The notes beneath the pieces are model-generated. The model searched no databases. It was not told the origin of the DNA and was given only the letters and a program-made list of their open reading frames with translations. From Siccirubricoccus deserti (GTDB taxonomy: Bacteria > Pseudomonadota > Alphaproteobacteria > Acetobacterales > Acetobacteraceae), in NCBI RefSeq assembly GCF_014283215.1, contig NZ_JACOMF010000010.1, forward strand, positions 62,001 to 126,000: a stretch of DNA of 64,000 nt, written 5' to 3'. Each line of letters opens with the position of its first letter. The stretch's first letter is position 1. Of this stretch, positions 1-7,799 are shown one piece after another. Made by a program: the position numbers and the translations under genes.

Positions 1-435
1 CCGCAGCGCCTGCTGGCCCCGGTTTCCGGCGCCATGGGTTTCGGCGTGCCGGCCGCCGTCGCCGCGGCGCTGCGCTGCCCGGGGCGGCCGGTGATCGGGC
101 TGGTCGGCGATGGCGGTGCGCTGATGACCGGCGGCGAGCTCGCCGTGGCGGTGGCGCGTGGCGCGGCGCTGAAGCTGGTTCTCTCCGACAACGGCAGCTA
201 CGCCAGCATCCGCATCCATCAGGAGAAGGCGCATCCCGGCCGGGTTTCCGGCACCAGCCTCATCAACCCGGATTTCGCCCAATGGTGCGCCGCCTTCCGG
301 GTGCCGGTGACACAGGTGGAGAGCAACGCCGATTTCCCGGCGCTGGAAGCGGCACTGCGCACGCCCGGCCCGGCGGCGATCGTGGTGCGCACCTCGCTGG
401 AGGCGGTGCTGCCGCGGCGGCTGGCGGCGGAGTAG
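1..435 (+). CDS. TPP-dependent enzyme (acetolactate synthase-like), C-terminal part
   Basis: The gene begins before the window; only the last 144 residues are present, open from base 1. They carry the thiamine-diphosphate binding signature: GDGGALM at about residue 37, then the metal-ligating Asn in LSDNGSYASI about 26 residues later. The surrounding sequence fits the PYR/PP family that includes acetolactate synthase, benzoylformate decarboxylase and oxalyl-CoA decarboxylase. The visible part has no feature that decides the substrate. The nearby acyl-CoA and CoA-transferase genes would allow an oxalyl-CoA or 2-oxoacid decarboxylase, but that is only context. The family call is firm and the specificity unknown. 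Confidence 0.85.
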   Translation, partial: PQRLLAPVSGAMGFGVPAAVAAALRCPGRPVIGLVGDGGALMTGGELAVAVARGAALKLVLSDNGSYASIRIHQEKAHPGRVSGTSLINPDFAQWCAAFRVPVTQVESNADFPALEAALRTPGPAAIVVRTSLEAVLPRRLAAE

Positions 436-521
436 TCACCAACCGCGTTGCAGACCGGAAGAATGCCGGATAGCGTCCCGTAACGATGGCGCGTACCGCG
501 CCCACTCGGAGGAGGGATAGC

Positions 522-1382
522 GTGGCGCGTTCCAACGGTTGCGGCACTCTGATTGCTGCGTTTCTCCTGCTGCTGGCGAGCCTCCCGGCCCTCGCCGAGA
601 CCCGCCTCGAACGGGGCCGCTATCTGGTGGAGACCATCGCGGCCTGCGGCAATTGCCACACGCCGCAGGGCCCGAACGGCCCCCTGCCCGGCAAGGCCCT
701 GGCCGGCAACCAGGTGATCGAGGACAATCCCGCCTTCCGCGCGGTCGCCTCCAACATCACGCCGGACCGCCGCACCGGCATCGGCGCCTGGACCGATGCG
801 CAGATCGCCCGCGCCATCCGCGAGGGCATCCGCCCCGATGGCTCGGTGATCGGCCCACCGATGCCGATAGCCTGGTACCGCGACCTGGCGGATGAGGATG
901 TGGCGGCGATGGTCGCCTATTTGCGGAGCATCCCCGCGGTCGCCAATGTCTCGGAGAAATCGACCTACCGGATGCCGCTGCCGCCGAACTACGGCCCGCC
1001 AGTCGGCCGGGTGGTGGCGCCGCCGCGCAGCGATATGGTGCGCTACGGCGCCTATCTGGCCGGGCCGGTCGGCCATTGCATGGAATGCCACACCCCCTTC
1101 GGCGCCCCGGGGCAGCGCGACCTGGAGCGGCTGGGGGTCGGCGGTCAGCCCTTCGAGGGCCCCTGGGGCGTCTCGGTCGCCGCCAACATCACCCCCGGTC
1201 GGGCCACCGGCCTCGGCGGTTGGAGCGATGCGGAGATCGAGCGGGCGATCCGCCGCGGCGTTTCGCAGGACGGGAGGCAGTTGTTCCCGCCGATGCCCTT
1301 CGGCCATTACGCCCGCATCTCCACCCCGGATATGGCGGCGCTGATCGCCTACCTTCGCAGCCTGCCGCCAGTGGAGCGGTAA
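522..1382 (+). CDS. Diheme c-type cytochrome, exported
   Basis: This 286-residue periplasmic electron carrier has two CxxCH haem sites, CGNCH near residue 43 and CMECH near residue 187. Each is followed by the NITP-x(3-4)-TGxGxW pattern seen in cytochrome subunits of alcohol and gluconate dehydrogenases. The N-terminus is a Sec signal with a leucine-rich core ending in LPALA. I chose GTG at 522 because GGAGGAGGG lies five bases before it; the ATG at 486 is in frame but has no such site and would put a charged stretch ahead of the signal. No dehydrogenase partner is adjacent, so its donor is unknown. The domain layout resembles the diheme protein at 52688. Confidence 0.88.
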   Translation: MARSNGCGTLIAAFLLLLASLPALAETRLERGRYLVETIAACGNCHTPQGPNGPLPGKALAGNQVIEDNPAFRAVASNITPDRRTGIGAWTDAQIARAIREGIRPDGSVIGPPMPIAWYRDLADEDVAAMVAYLRSIPAVANVSEKSTYRMPLPPNYGPPVGRVVAPPRSDMVRYGAYLAGPVGHCMECHTPFGAPGQRDLERLGVGGQPFEGPWGVSVAANITPGRATGLGGWSDAEIERAIRRGVSQDGRQLFPPMPFGHYARISTPDMAALIAYLRSLPPVER

Positions 1383-1503
1383 AGCAGGCGCAGGCTGGCC
1401 TTATGCGGCCAACATGAAGGTCCTGGTCCGGAACCATGCGCTGCGCGCCGGGCTTGCCAGCCCATCCGGCGGGTCCTAATCCGGGGGCCGGAGGATTAAC
1501 CCC

Positions 1504-2673
1504 ATGGACCAGCCCCTCATCGCCAGTGATCCGCATGCCGAGATTCGCGAGGAGGTCGCCAAGCTCTGCGCCCGCTTCCCTGGCGAATACTGGCGCAAGG
1601 TAGACCGCGAGCGGGCCTATCCGACCGATTTCGTCAAGGCGCTGACCGAGGGCGGCTGGCTCGGCGCGCTGATCCCGGAGGAGTACGGCGGCGCCGGGCT
1701 GCCGCTGTCCGCCGCGGCGGCGATCCTCGAGGAGATCCACCGCTCCGGCGGCAATGCCGGCGCCTGCCACGCCCAGATGTACATCATGGGGACGATCCTG
1801 AAGCACGGCAGCCCGGAGCAGAAGAAGCGCTACCTGCCCGGCATCGCCTCCGGCGCGCTGCGCCTGCAGGCTTTCGGCGTGACCGAGCCGACCAGTGGCA
1901 CCGACACCACCGCGCTGCGCACCGTGGCGAAGCGCGATGGCGACAATTACATCGTCAACGGCCAGAAGATCTGGACCAGCCGGGCGGAGCATTCCGACCT
2001 GATGCTGCTGCTGGCCCGCACCACCCCGCGCGACCAGGTGCAGAAGAAGACTGAGGGCCTCTCCACCTTCATCGTCGACATGAAGGCGGCGCTCGGCAAC
2101 GGCCTGACCATCCGGCCGATCCGCACCATGATGAACCACAACACCACCGAGGTCTTCTTCGACAACATGGTGGTCCCGGCGGAAAACCTGGTCGGCCAGG
2201 AAGGCCGCGGCTTCCGCTACATCCTGGATGGCATGAATGCCGAGCGGCTGCTGATCTCCTCGGAGAGCATCGGCGACGCCAAGTGGTTCATCAGGAAGGC
2301 CGTCGACTACAGCAAGGAACGCGTGCTGTTCGGCCGGCCGATCGGCCAGAACCAGGGCGTCCAGTTCCCGATCGCCAAGGCCTATGCGCAGATGCGCGCC
2401 GCCGAGGCGCTGCTGAAGCTGGGCCTCGAGAAGTTCGAGGCCGGGCTGCCCTGCGGCGAGGAAGCCAATATGGGCAAGATGCTCTGCGCCGAGGCCGCCT
2501 GGGCGGCCGGCGAGGCCTGCATCCAGACCCATGGCGGCTTCGGCTTCGCCGAGGAATACGACGTCGAGCGCAAGTACCGCGAGGCGCGGCTTTATCAGGT
2601 GGCGCCGATCAGCACCAACCTGGTGCTGAGCTATGTCGGCGAGCACGTGCTCGGCATGCCGCGGAGCTACTGA
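1504..2673 (+). CDS. Acyl-CoA dehydrogenase family protein
   Basis: A 389-residue FAD enzyme of usual family length, predicted to oxidise an acyl-CoA to its enoyl-CoA in the cytoplasm. Visible family marks are the N-terminal helical domain, VTEPTSGTD at the flavin site, QKIWTSRAEHSD, and a C-terminal THGGFGF motif. The usual IYEGT catalytic Glu is replaced by LYQVAPI. A Glu in MNAERLLI (residue 247) sits where isovaleryl- and long-chain acyl-CoA dehydrogenases keep their catalytic base. A GGAGG lies about eight bases before the ATG. The gene is followed after one base by a GFA-type gene and then a CoA transferase, so it probably acts on a CoA ester made by that transferase. Confidence 0.92.
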   Translation: MDQPLIASDPHAEIREEVAKLCARFPGEYWRKVDRERAYPTDFVKALTEGGWLGALIPEEYGGAGLPLSAAAAILEEIHRSGGNAGACHAQMYIMGTILKHGSPEQKKRYLPGIASGALRLQAFGVTEPTSGTDTTALRTVAKRDGDNYIVNGQKIWTSRAEHSDLMLLLARTTPRDQVQKKTEGLSTFIVDMKAALGNGLTIRPIRTMMNHNTTEVFFDNMVVPAENLVGQEGRGFRYILDGMNAERLLISSESIGDAKWFIRKAVDYSKERVLFGRPIGQNQGVQFPIAKAYAQMRAAEALLKLGLEKFEAGLPCGEEANMGKMLCAEAAWAAGEACIQTHGGFGFAEEYDVERKYREARLYQVAPISTNLVLSYVGEHVLGMPRSY

Positions 2674-2674
2674 G

Positions 2675-3034
2675 GTGCCGCAGGCCGGCGCCCATACGGG
2701 TGGCTGTCATTGCGGACGGGTCCGCTTCGCGGTGACGGCCGACCTCGCGCAGGTGATCGCCTGCAACTGCTCGATCTGCACGAAGCGGGGCCTCCTGCTG
2801 GCCTTTGTTCCACCGGCACGGTTCACGCTCGAGGCCGGGGAGGATGCGCTGACCGACTACCAGTTCGGGCGGAAGACGATCCACCATTTGTTTTGCGCCG
2901 GCTGCGGCGTGGAATCCTTTGCGCGCGGCAGGAAGCCGGACGGGGCGGAGATGATCGCGGTCAATGTCCGGTGCCTGGATGGCGTCGATCCGGACAGTCT
3001 TGAGAGGATGCCCTTTGATGGCCGCCAGCTTTAG
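2675..3034 (+). CDS. GFA / CENP-V family zinc-binding protein
   Basis: A 119-residue protein of the glutathione-dependent formaldehyde-activating (GFA) fold. Its zinc ligands are visible: CHCG near residue 11, then CNCSIC near residue 30 and CAGCG near residue 74. In the founding member this fold speeds formation of S-hydroxymethylglutathione, but most family members have no proven reaction, so I do not assign one. The start is GTG at 2675, one base after the upstream acyl-CoA dehydrogenase stop, with GGAG inside the end of that gene. Its own end overlaps the following CoA transferase by 17 bases. That spacing argues for one transcript and coupled translation of all three genes. Confidence 0.85.
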   Translation: MPQAGAHTGGCHCGRVRFAVTADLAQVIACNCSICTKRGLLLAFVPPARFTLEAGEDALTDYQFGRKTIHHLFCAGCGVESFARGRKPDGAEMIAVNVRCLDGVDPDSLERMPFDGRQL

Positions 3035-4154
3035 CCAACCGCTGAAGGGCCTGCTCGTCGTCTCGATGGAGCAGGCGGTGGCCGCGCCCTATTGCGCCAG
3101 CCGCCTCGCCGATGCCGGCGCCCGGGTCATCAAGATCGAGCGGGCCGAGGGCGATTTCGCCCGGGCCTATGATTCCGTGGCGAAGGGCCAGTCCAGCTAT
3201 TTCATCTGGCTGAACCGCGGCAAGGAAAGCCTCTGCCTCGACATCAAGGACCCGGCCGACAAGGCGCTGCTGGAGCGACTGGTGGCGAAGGCGGATGTCT
3301 TCATCCAGAACCTCGCCCCGGGCGCCATGGCCCGCGCCGGCTTCGGATCAGCCACGCTGCGGGAGAAGCACCCGCGCCTCATCACCGTCGACATCTCCGG
3401 TTATGGCGACGAGGGCGACTACGCCACGATGAAGGCCTATGACCTGCTGGTGCAGGCCGAGACCGGCCTGGCCTACGTGACCGGCCGGGCCGAGGGGCCG
3501 GGCCGGGTCGGGGTTTCCGCCTGCGACATCGCCTGCGGCATGCACAGCTACGCCGCGGTGCTGGAGGCGCTGATCGAGCGCGGCATCACCGGCCGCGGCA
3601 AGGGCATCGCCGTCTCGCTGTTCGACGGCATGGCCGATTGGATGACGGTGCCGCTGCTGCAATACGAGGGCACGGGGAAGAATCCGCCGCGCATCGGCCT
3701 CGCCCATCCCTCCATCTGCCCCTACGGCGCCTTCGAGACGAAGGATGGCCAGCTGGTCCTCATCGCCATCCAGAACGAGCGGGAATGGGCCAGCTTCTGC
3801 GCGCATTTCCTCGACGAGCCGGCGCTGCCACAGACCGAAGGCTACCGGGTGAACAATGAGCGGGTGGCCAACCGCCCGATGGTCGATGCGCATATCGGCC
3901 GGATGTTTGCCTCCCTGACCCGCGAGGAATGCGCCGCCAAGCTGCGCCGTGCCAATACCGCCTACGGCTTCGTCAACGATTGCGAGGGGCTGCGCAACCA
4001 CCCGGCGCTGCGGCGGGTGGAGGTGGCGACGCCGGAAGGCCCGGTGGCCATCGGCGCCCCGCCGGCCCGGCTTTCGGATGGTCCGCGGAGCCTTGGGCCG
4101 GTGCCGTCGCTCGGCCAGCATTCCGCGGCGATCCGGGCGGAATTCGGCGGGTAG
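3018..4154 (+). CDS. CaiB/BaiF family CoA transferase
   Basis: A 378-residue class III CoA transferase, which moves CoA between two carboxylic acids through an aspartyl-anhydride. The catalytic Asp is D142 in MKAYDLLVQAETG, matching the Frc/CaiB position. EQAVAAPYCASRLADAG near residue 18 is the typical N-terminal motif, and the length fits the family. ATG at 3018 is chosen because family homology begins just after it and GAGAGG lies upstream; it overlaps the GFA-like gene by 17 bases. With the acyl-CoA dehydrogenase it could activate and oxidise a carboxylic acid. The substrate is not evident. A strong hairpin follows the stop. Confidence 0.93.
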   Translation: MAASFSQPLKGLLVVSMEQAVAAPYCASRLADAGARVIKIERAEGDFARAYDSVAKGQSSYFIWLNRGKESLCLDIKDPADKALLERLVAKADVFIQNLAPGAMARAGFGSATLREKHPRLITVDISGYGDEGDYATMKAYDLLVQAETGLAYVTGRAEGPGRVGVSACDIACGMHSYAAVLEALIERGITGRGKGIAVSLFDGMADWMTVPLLQYEGTGKNPPRIGLAHPSICPYGAFETKDGQLVLIAIQNEREWASFCAHFLDEPALPQTEGYRVNNERVANRPMVDAHIGRMFASLTREECAAKLRRANTAYGFVNDCEGLRNHPALRRVEVATPEGPVAIGAPPARLSDGPRSLGPVPSLGQHSAAIRAEFGG

Positions 4155-4162
4155 CACAGGCC

Positions 4163-4188
4163 GAGCCGAAGCTTCGCTGCTTCGGCTC
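4163..4188. terminator. Bidirectional hairpin terminator candidate
   Basis: A perfect 10-bp inverted repeat, GAGCCGAAGC / GCTTCGGCTC, with a six-base loop. It lies between two convergent genes, the CoA transferase (+) and the lytic transglycosylase (-). There is no clear T tract on either side, so termination may be inefficient or need Rho. Confidence 0.6.
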
Positions 4189-4207
4189 CTCCCTCAGGCA
4201 CCGGTCG

Positions 4208-4957
4208 TCAGCGCCAGGCCTCGGCCACTTCCACCGCCGGCGCCCGACGCGGCGGCGCAACGCGCGTCGGCGCCGGGTCGAGCAGGCCACGTCTGGCGCC
4301 CGCCGCCGCACGCGGCCCGAGCGACAGTGCCACTGCCTGAAACCCATTCGCCGCCCCGCGGCTCGCGCCCCAGGCCTGCGCCATTGCCTCCCGCCGGCGC
4401 AGCTCGGCCAGCCGCGCAGCCATCGCCGGCCAGGCCGCCAGTACCTTCAGCCGATAGGCTTCCGCCCGCTCTGGCGTGGTGGAGTGGTAATGCGCCGCCG
4501 ATATCTCCCAATCCCGCCGGGTGCTGTAGAGGCTGCGCAGAAAGGTCGCCGCGTAGCGGGCGTTCGCAGCGGGGGCGAAGGCCTCCTCCAGGCTGGCGAA
4601 GGCCGTTGGATGATGGTGCAGATTCACCTGCAGGCAGCCGACATCGATCACCCGCACTCCGCGCGCCCGCAGCGCCTCGACCGCCGCCACCGCCTCCGCC
4701 TTGGTGTCGAAGAATCGGCCGCGCCCCTCGGCGTTGATGGTCCAGGGCCAGGGTGTGGGCGCGCCGGTCACCGGGTCCGGCCGCACTGATTCGACTCGGG
4801 CGATGGCCGGCAGCAGCCCGGCAGGCAGTCGGTATTCCCGCTCGGCCATCGCGATCGCCCGGCGGCATTGCAGCCCGGGATCCTCCGGCAGCGGCTGCGC
4901 CCGGGCCGGCACGGCAATGACTCCGAGAAAGAGGGCGAGATGCCGGACATGGCGCAT
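4208..4957 (-). CDS. Exported lytic transglycosylase-like protein (SLT fold)
   Basis: A 249-residue exported protein. A signal peptide (about residues 1-20, ending PARAQ) precedes a soluble lytic transglycosylase domain, which cleaves the MurNAc-GlcNAc bond of peptidoglycan. The likely catalytic Glu is E56 in IARVES, and VGCLQVNLHHHP near residue 106 is the usual helix after the core. The last 60 or so residues are Ala/Pro/Arg-rich and look disordered. ATG at 4957 is chosen because AGGAA lies before it and a signal peptide follows; a longer reading upstream lacks one. No secretion or phage genes are near, so a housekeeping role is more likely than a conjugation or tail lysin. Confidence 0.8.
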   Translation of the reverse strand: MRHVRHLALFLGVIAVPARAQPLPEDPGLQCRRAIAMAEREYRLPAGLLPAIARVESVRPDPVTGAPTPWPWTINAEGRGRFFDTKAEAVAAVEALRARGVRVIDVGCLQVNLHHHPTAFASLEEAFAPAANARYAATFLRSLYSTRRDWEISAAHYHSTTPERAEAYRLKVLAAWPAMAARLAELRRREAMAQAWGASRGAANGFQAVALSLGPRAAAGARRGLLDPAPTRVAPPRRAPAVEVAEAWR

Positions 4958-5083
4958 GGGGGGTTCCTCAGGGTCTGGCCCAGGAAAGCGCCCCAAGCCG
5001 CTGTCTTCAAAGAGCCTTTCTGAAAGCGCCGGAACACCGAGATACATGCTGAATCATTCGAATGCTGCGATGCAAAATTCCTC

Positions 5084-5112
5084 TTGCCATCGGGTCGCAG
5101 GACCCCTAGATT
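5084..5112 (+). promoter_or_regulatory. Sigma-70 promoter of the small RNA
   Basis: TTGCCA (5084-5089) and TAGATT (5107-5112) are separated by 17 bases, close to the housekeeping -35/-10 consensus. This places a transcription start near 5118-5120, exactly where the conserved small RNA begins. It is one of the best promoters visible in the window. Confidence 0.7.
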
Positions 5113-5117
5113 GTGCA

Positions 5118-5207
5118 TCGCAGCAACACGGCGTTGCCGGGTTGTCTGCCTTTCTTGGACGTTTCCTCCCTAAACTCGGCGGTGCCGCAAGGCACCGCCC
5201 TTTTTTT
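5118..5207 (+). ncRNA. mmgR: suhB/mmgR (alpha-r8) family small RNA
   Basis: About 90 bases with three marks of the alphaproteobacterial suhB / MmgR (alpha-r8) family, as I recall it. First is a 5' hairpin region beginning GCATCGCAGCAACA with GCGTTGC. Second is the single-stranded anti-Shine-Dalgarno-like decamer TTTCCTCCCT at 5162-5171, after CTTTCTTGGACG. Third is a terminator with stem GGCGGTGCC / GGCACCGCC (5178-5199), a GCAA loop and seven T residues. In Sinorhizobium the homologue is a trans-acting Hfq-linked regulator that affects polyhydroxybutyrate storage. Here it has its own sigma-70-like promoter and no overlapping gene. Targets cannot be read from this window; the decamer would pair with ribosome binding sites. 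Confidence 0.8.
5178..5207 (+). terminator. Rho-independent terminator of the small RNA
   Basis: A 9-bp perfect GC-rich stem with a GCAA tetraloop is followed by C and seven T residues. It is the only textbook intrinsic terminator I see in the window and defines the 3' end of the small RNA. Confidence 0.92.
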
Positions 5208-5323
5208 GTCCGCAGTCCGAGGGTTTACGGGCCCGCAGGTTTTCGCACGGCGGGACCGGCAGCGGGATCACCCTGCCGTCAGGCGGCTCACCTTGGCGTT
5301 TGGCAGGGGCATTCGGCTGGCGC

Positions 5324-6211
5324 TCAGCGCAGGATCGACCAGTCGCTTGCCGCCATGCGGCCGATCAGCCGGGCCAGGTCATCGACCAGCGCCTGCATCC
5401 GCGGCAGCCGCTCGATTCGCTGCTCATTCATGTAGAGCGGCCGGGCAATCTCCACCTGCAGCGCATGCACCCCTTCCCGCGGCCGTCCGTAATGCCGGGT
5501 GACGTAGCCGCCGGCATAGGGATCGTTGCGGCGGACCCGGTAGCCGAGTTGCAGCAGCGATTCCTCAACCATCCGGGTGGCCCTGGGGGCGCAGGCCGTG
5601 CCATGCGCATCACCGAGGACGAAGTCCGGCGGGCTGGCCGCCTGCGCCGGATGGGTCGGCATGGAATGGCAGTCGATCAGCAGGCAGTAGCCGAACTCGG
5701 CCCGGGTTTCGGCGATCAGCGCCGCCAGTGCCGCGTGGTAGGGCTGCCAGAAGCGGCGGATGCGGTCTTCGGCCTCGGCGAAGGTCAGCTTGTGGCGGTA
5801 GACCGCCTCCCCCGTTGCCACCACGCGGGCAATCGTCCCGAGTCCGGCGCCGACCCGCGGACTGGCGGTGTTCACCCAGGCCGGCAGCGGCCCGTCGAAC
5901 ATGCCGGGGTCGAGTTCCCAGGGTTCCCGGTTCACGTCGCAGAACACCCGCGGGAAGGTGGCCGCCAGCAGCGGCGCGCCATGCCCGGGCGCGGCGGCGA
6001 ACAGCTCGTCGACGAAGCCATCCTCGCTCTTCCGGAGGGCCACCGGGTCGAGCCGGGCCGCGGCGACGAAGGCCTCCGGGTAGAGCCGGCCGGAATGCGG
6101 CGAGGCGAAGACCAGCGGCACGGTCTGCCGCGCTGGCCGGGTCAGCAGATAGGGCGGCGGTTCCGCGGCAGCGGGCGGCAGCGATGCGGTGAAGTCGAGA
6201 GGGAGGTCCAT
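5324..6211 (-). CDS. N-formylglutamate amidohydrolase family protein
   Basis: A 295-residue member of the FGase/HutG family of zinc amidohydrolases. The reference enzyme splits N-formyl-L-glutamate into formate and glutamate at the end of histidine degradation. Family marks include FASPHSGRLYP near residue 35, EDGFVDELF, FCDVNREPWELDP, and LIDCHSMPT near residue 178. GGYVTRHYGRP and LQVEIARPLYM follow near the end. ATG at 6211 starts just before the conserved part; an in-frame ATG at 6250 is possible. No hut genes are near, so it may serve another N-formyl or N-acyl amino acid. It reads away from the tRNA gene. Confidence 0.85.
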   Translation of the reverse strand: MDLPLDFTASLPPAAAEPPPYLLTRPARQTVPLVFASPHSGRLYPEAFVAAARLDPVALRKSEDGFVDELFAAAPGHGAPLLAATFPRVFCDVNREPWELDPGMFDGPLPAWVNTASPRVGAGLGTIARVVATGEAVYRHKLTFAEAEDRIRRFWQPYHAALAALIAETRAEFGYCLLIDCHSMPTHPAQAASPPDFVLGDAHGTACAPRATRMVEESLLQLGYRVRRNDPYAGGYVTRHYGRPREGVHALQVEIARPLYMNEQRIERLPRMQALVDDLARLIGRMAASDWSILR

Positions 6212-6346
6212 CGGCCCTGGGATCAAGCCACAGGCGGCGGCGCCTGTCATCTGTCGCTGCGCGGCACCCGACCCGAACGAAGCAGAGCAAGGAGACTTGC
6301 CGACCCTCCGGCGGCGGGCTAGATACCGCCTCCTTCGCCGCACGGC

Positions 6347-6421
6347 GGGCGCGTAGCTCAGCGGGAGAGCACTGCCTTGACACGGCAGGGGTCACAGGTT
6401 CAATCCCTGTCGCGCCCACCA
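6347..6421 (+). tRNA. tRNA-Val (anticodon GAC)
   Basis: A complete cloverleaf. The acceptor stem GGGCGCG pairs with CGCGCCC (6411-6417), and the D arm is GCTC/GAGC. The anticodon stem CTGCC/GGCAG carries loop TTGACAC, giving anticodon GAC, and the T arm is ACAGG/CCTGT with TTCAATC. The 3' CCA is encoded (6419-6421). It reads valine codons GUC/GUU. No integrase lies next to it. Confidence 0.97.
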
Positions 6422-6537
6422 TTCTCCTTAATGCACTGAAAGTGAAGCGATTTCTGGCATAGAGCCGGCAGCGCTGCGTCCTCGCCGCGGCAGGCAGCGC
6501 TTCGACCTGGCCGTTGCCGACCAAGCCGAGGACGCCG

Positions 6538-6580
6538 CTACAGCGGATTGCGTTAAGATCCGAACGCCATTCCGCTGTAG
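6538..6580. repeat. 43-bp palindromic dispersed repeat, copy 1
   Basis: An imperfect palindrome with outer arms CTACAGCGGA and TCCGCTGTAG (perfect) and inner arms TTGCGTT / AACGCCA. Its reverse complement matches the 43 bases at 51273-51315 at about four bases in five. It lies between the tRNA and the end of the thiolase gene. It looks like a REP or MITE-type element rather than a gene-specific terminator. Confidence 0.75.
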
Positions 6581-6620
6581 CCTGTTGTTGTAGAACGGCT
6601 TCACGCTTCGGGGCGTTCCT

Positions 6621-6651
6621 TCACGCCCCTCCGCGCTCCGCTCTGGCCGGT
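6621..6651. repeat. 31-bp dispersed repeat, copy 1
   Basis: This stretch, beginning TCACGCCCCTCCGC and ending CTCTGGCCGGT, matches 50348-50378 at all but about three positions. It abuts the thiolase stop codon, while the second copy is in a gene-free gap. It may be a relic of the same class of element as the nearby palindrome. Confidence 0.6.
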
Positions 6652-7799
6652 CAGGGCCGCTCGTTCGAGAAGACGATGGTCCCGGAGGCGCTGAACATGC
6701 CGCCGACACCATGGCAGACCGACACCTTCGCGCCGGGCACCTGCGCCGGCGCGGTGCCGCGCATCTGCCGCACGCTCTCCTGCAGGGCGAACATGCCGTA
6801 CATGCCGGTGTGAGTGTAGGACAGCCCGCCGCCGGTGGTGTTGAGCGGCAGCTTGCCGCCCGGGCGGGTGTTGCCCTCGCGGATGAAGCCCGCCGCCTCG
6901 CCCGGCTTGCAGAAGCCGAGATCCTCCAGCCCGTACAGCGGCAGATGGGCGAAGGCGTCGTAGATCATCATGTGATCCACATCCTTGCGGTCGATGCCGG
7001 CCGCCTCGATCGCGGTCGGCCCGGCCACGCGGAAGGCGCGGGAGTAATTGAAGTCCTCCATCTGCGAAACCATGGTGGTCTCGACCGATTCGCCGGTGCC
7101 GAGGATGTAGACCGGCTTGGTCGGGAAGTCCTTCGCCCGGTCCGATCTCGTCAGGATCAGCGCGCCGCCGCCATCCGTCACCAGGCAGCATTGCAGGATG
7201 CGGAAGGGATAGGCGATCATCCGGCTGCTCAGCACGTCATCAACCGTGATCGGGTCGCGGAACATGGCGCGCGGGTTCTTCGCCGCCCATTCCCGCTGCA
7301 CCACGGCGACCGTCGCCAGATCCTCATGCGTCACGCCATGGGTCTTCATGTAGCGCAGCACGGGGATCGGGAAGAGCGTCGGCGGGCCGAAGGGGCCGAA
7401 GGGCATCTCGAATTGCCCGTTCAGGCTCTCCGGCTCGGCCGGACGGGGCGTCGCGTTGATGCGCGACTTGCCGCTCTCGCCGTGGGTGATGAGGATGGTG
7501 TTGGCATAGCCGGCATGGATGGCCGCCGCGGCATGGCGGACATGCAGCATGAAGGAACAGCCGCCAACCCCCGTGCCATCCACCCATTTCGGGGTGATGC
7601 CAAGGTAATGCGCGATCTGCTGCGGCATCATCGGGCCGACGCAGGCGACGCCGTCGATGTCCTTCGGCTTCAGCCCGCAATCGGCCATGGCGTTCAGCGC
7701 CGCATCGGCATGCAGCATGATCTGCGACATGCCGGGTATGGCGCCGAGCTGGGTCGTCTCGGCGGCGCCGACGATGGCGATCTCTCCGCGTCCGAGCAT
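6651..7799 (-). CDS. SCP2-type thiolase family protein
   Basis: A 382-residue member of the SCP-x/SCP2 thiolase group (non-decarboxylating thiolase fold), which cleaves or forms beta-ketoacyl-CoA. The likely nucleophile is C81 in GVGGCSFML. A His-bearing NTTGGGLSYTHTGMYG and a C-terminal VCHGVGG with Cys and His complete the site. ATG at 7799 has GGAGG six bases upstream; a GTG three bases earlier is possible. The start overlaps the stop of the preceding DUF35 gene. DUF35 proteins are known partners of this thiolase group, for example in the Ltp2 aldolase complex, so the pair probably forms one complex acting on a CoA ester. Confidence 0.88.
   Translation of the reverse strand: MLGRGEIAIVGAAETTQLGAIPGMSQIMLHADAALNAMADCGLKPKDIDGVACVGPMMPQQIAHYLGITPKWVDGTGVGGCSFMLHVRHAAAAIHAGYANTILITHGESGKSRINATPRPAEPESLNGQFEMPFGPFGPPTLFPIPVLRYMKTHGVTHEDLATVAVVQREWAAKNPRAMFRDPITVDDVLSSRMIAYPFRILQCCLVTDGGGALILTRSDRAKDFPTKPVYILGTGESVETTMVSQMEDFNYSRAFRVAGPTAIEAAGIDRKDVDHMMIYDAFAHLPLYGLEDLGFCKPGEAAGFIREGNTRPGGKLPLNTTGGGLSYTHTGMYGMFALQESVRQMRGTAPAQVPGAKVSVCHGVGGMFSASGTIVFSNERP

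Larger units (their letters stand above)
4958..5323. other. Intergenic region holding a small RNA
   Basis: This 366-base gap has no protein gene. Bases 5084-5207 hold the promoter, transcript and terminator of a small RNA, listed separately. The remainder, about 5208-5323, shows no feature I can name. Confidence 0.7.

Noticed and set aside
6347-6580. tRNA-Val as an integration site of a genomic island
   Set aside because: No integrase and no repeat of the tRNA 3' end were seen downstream in the window; only a palindromic repeat is near.
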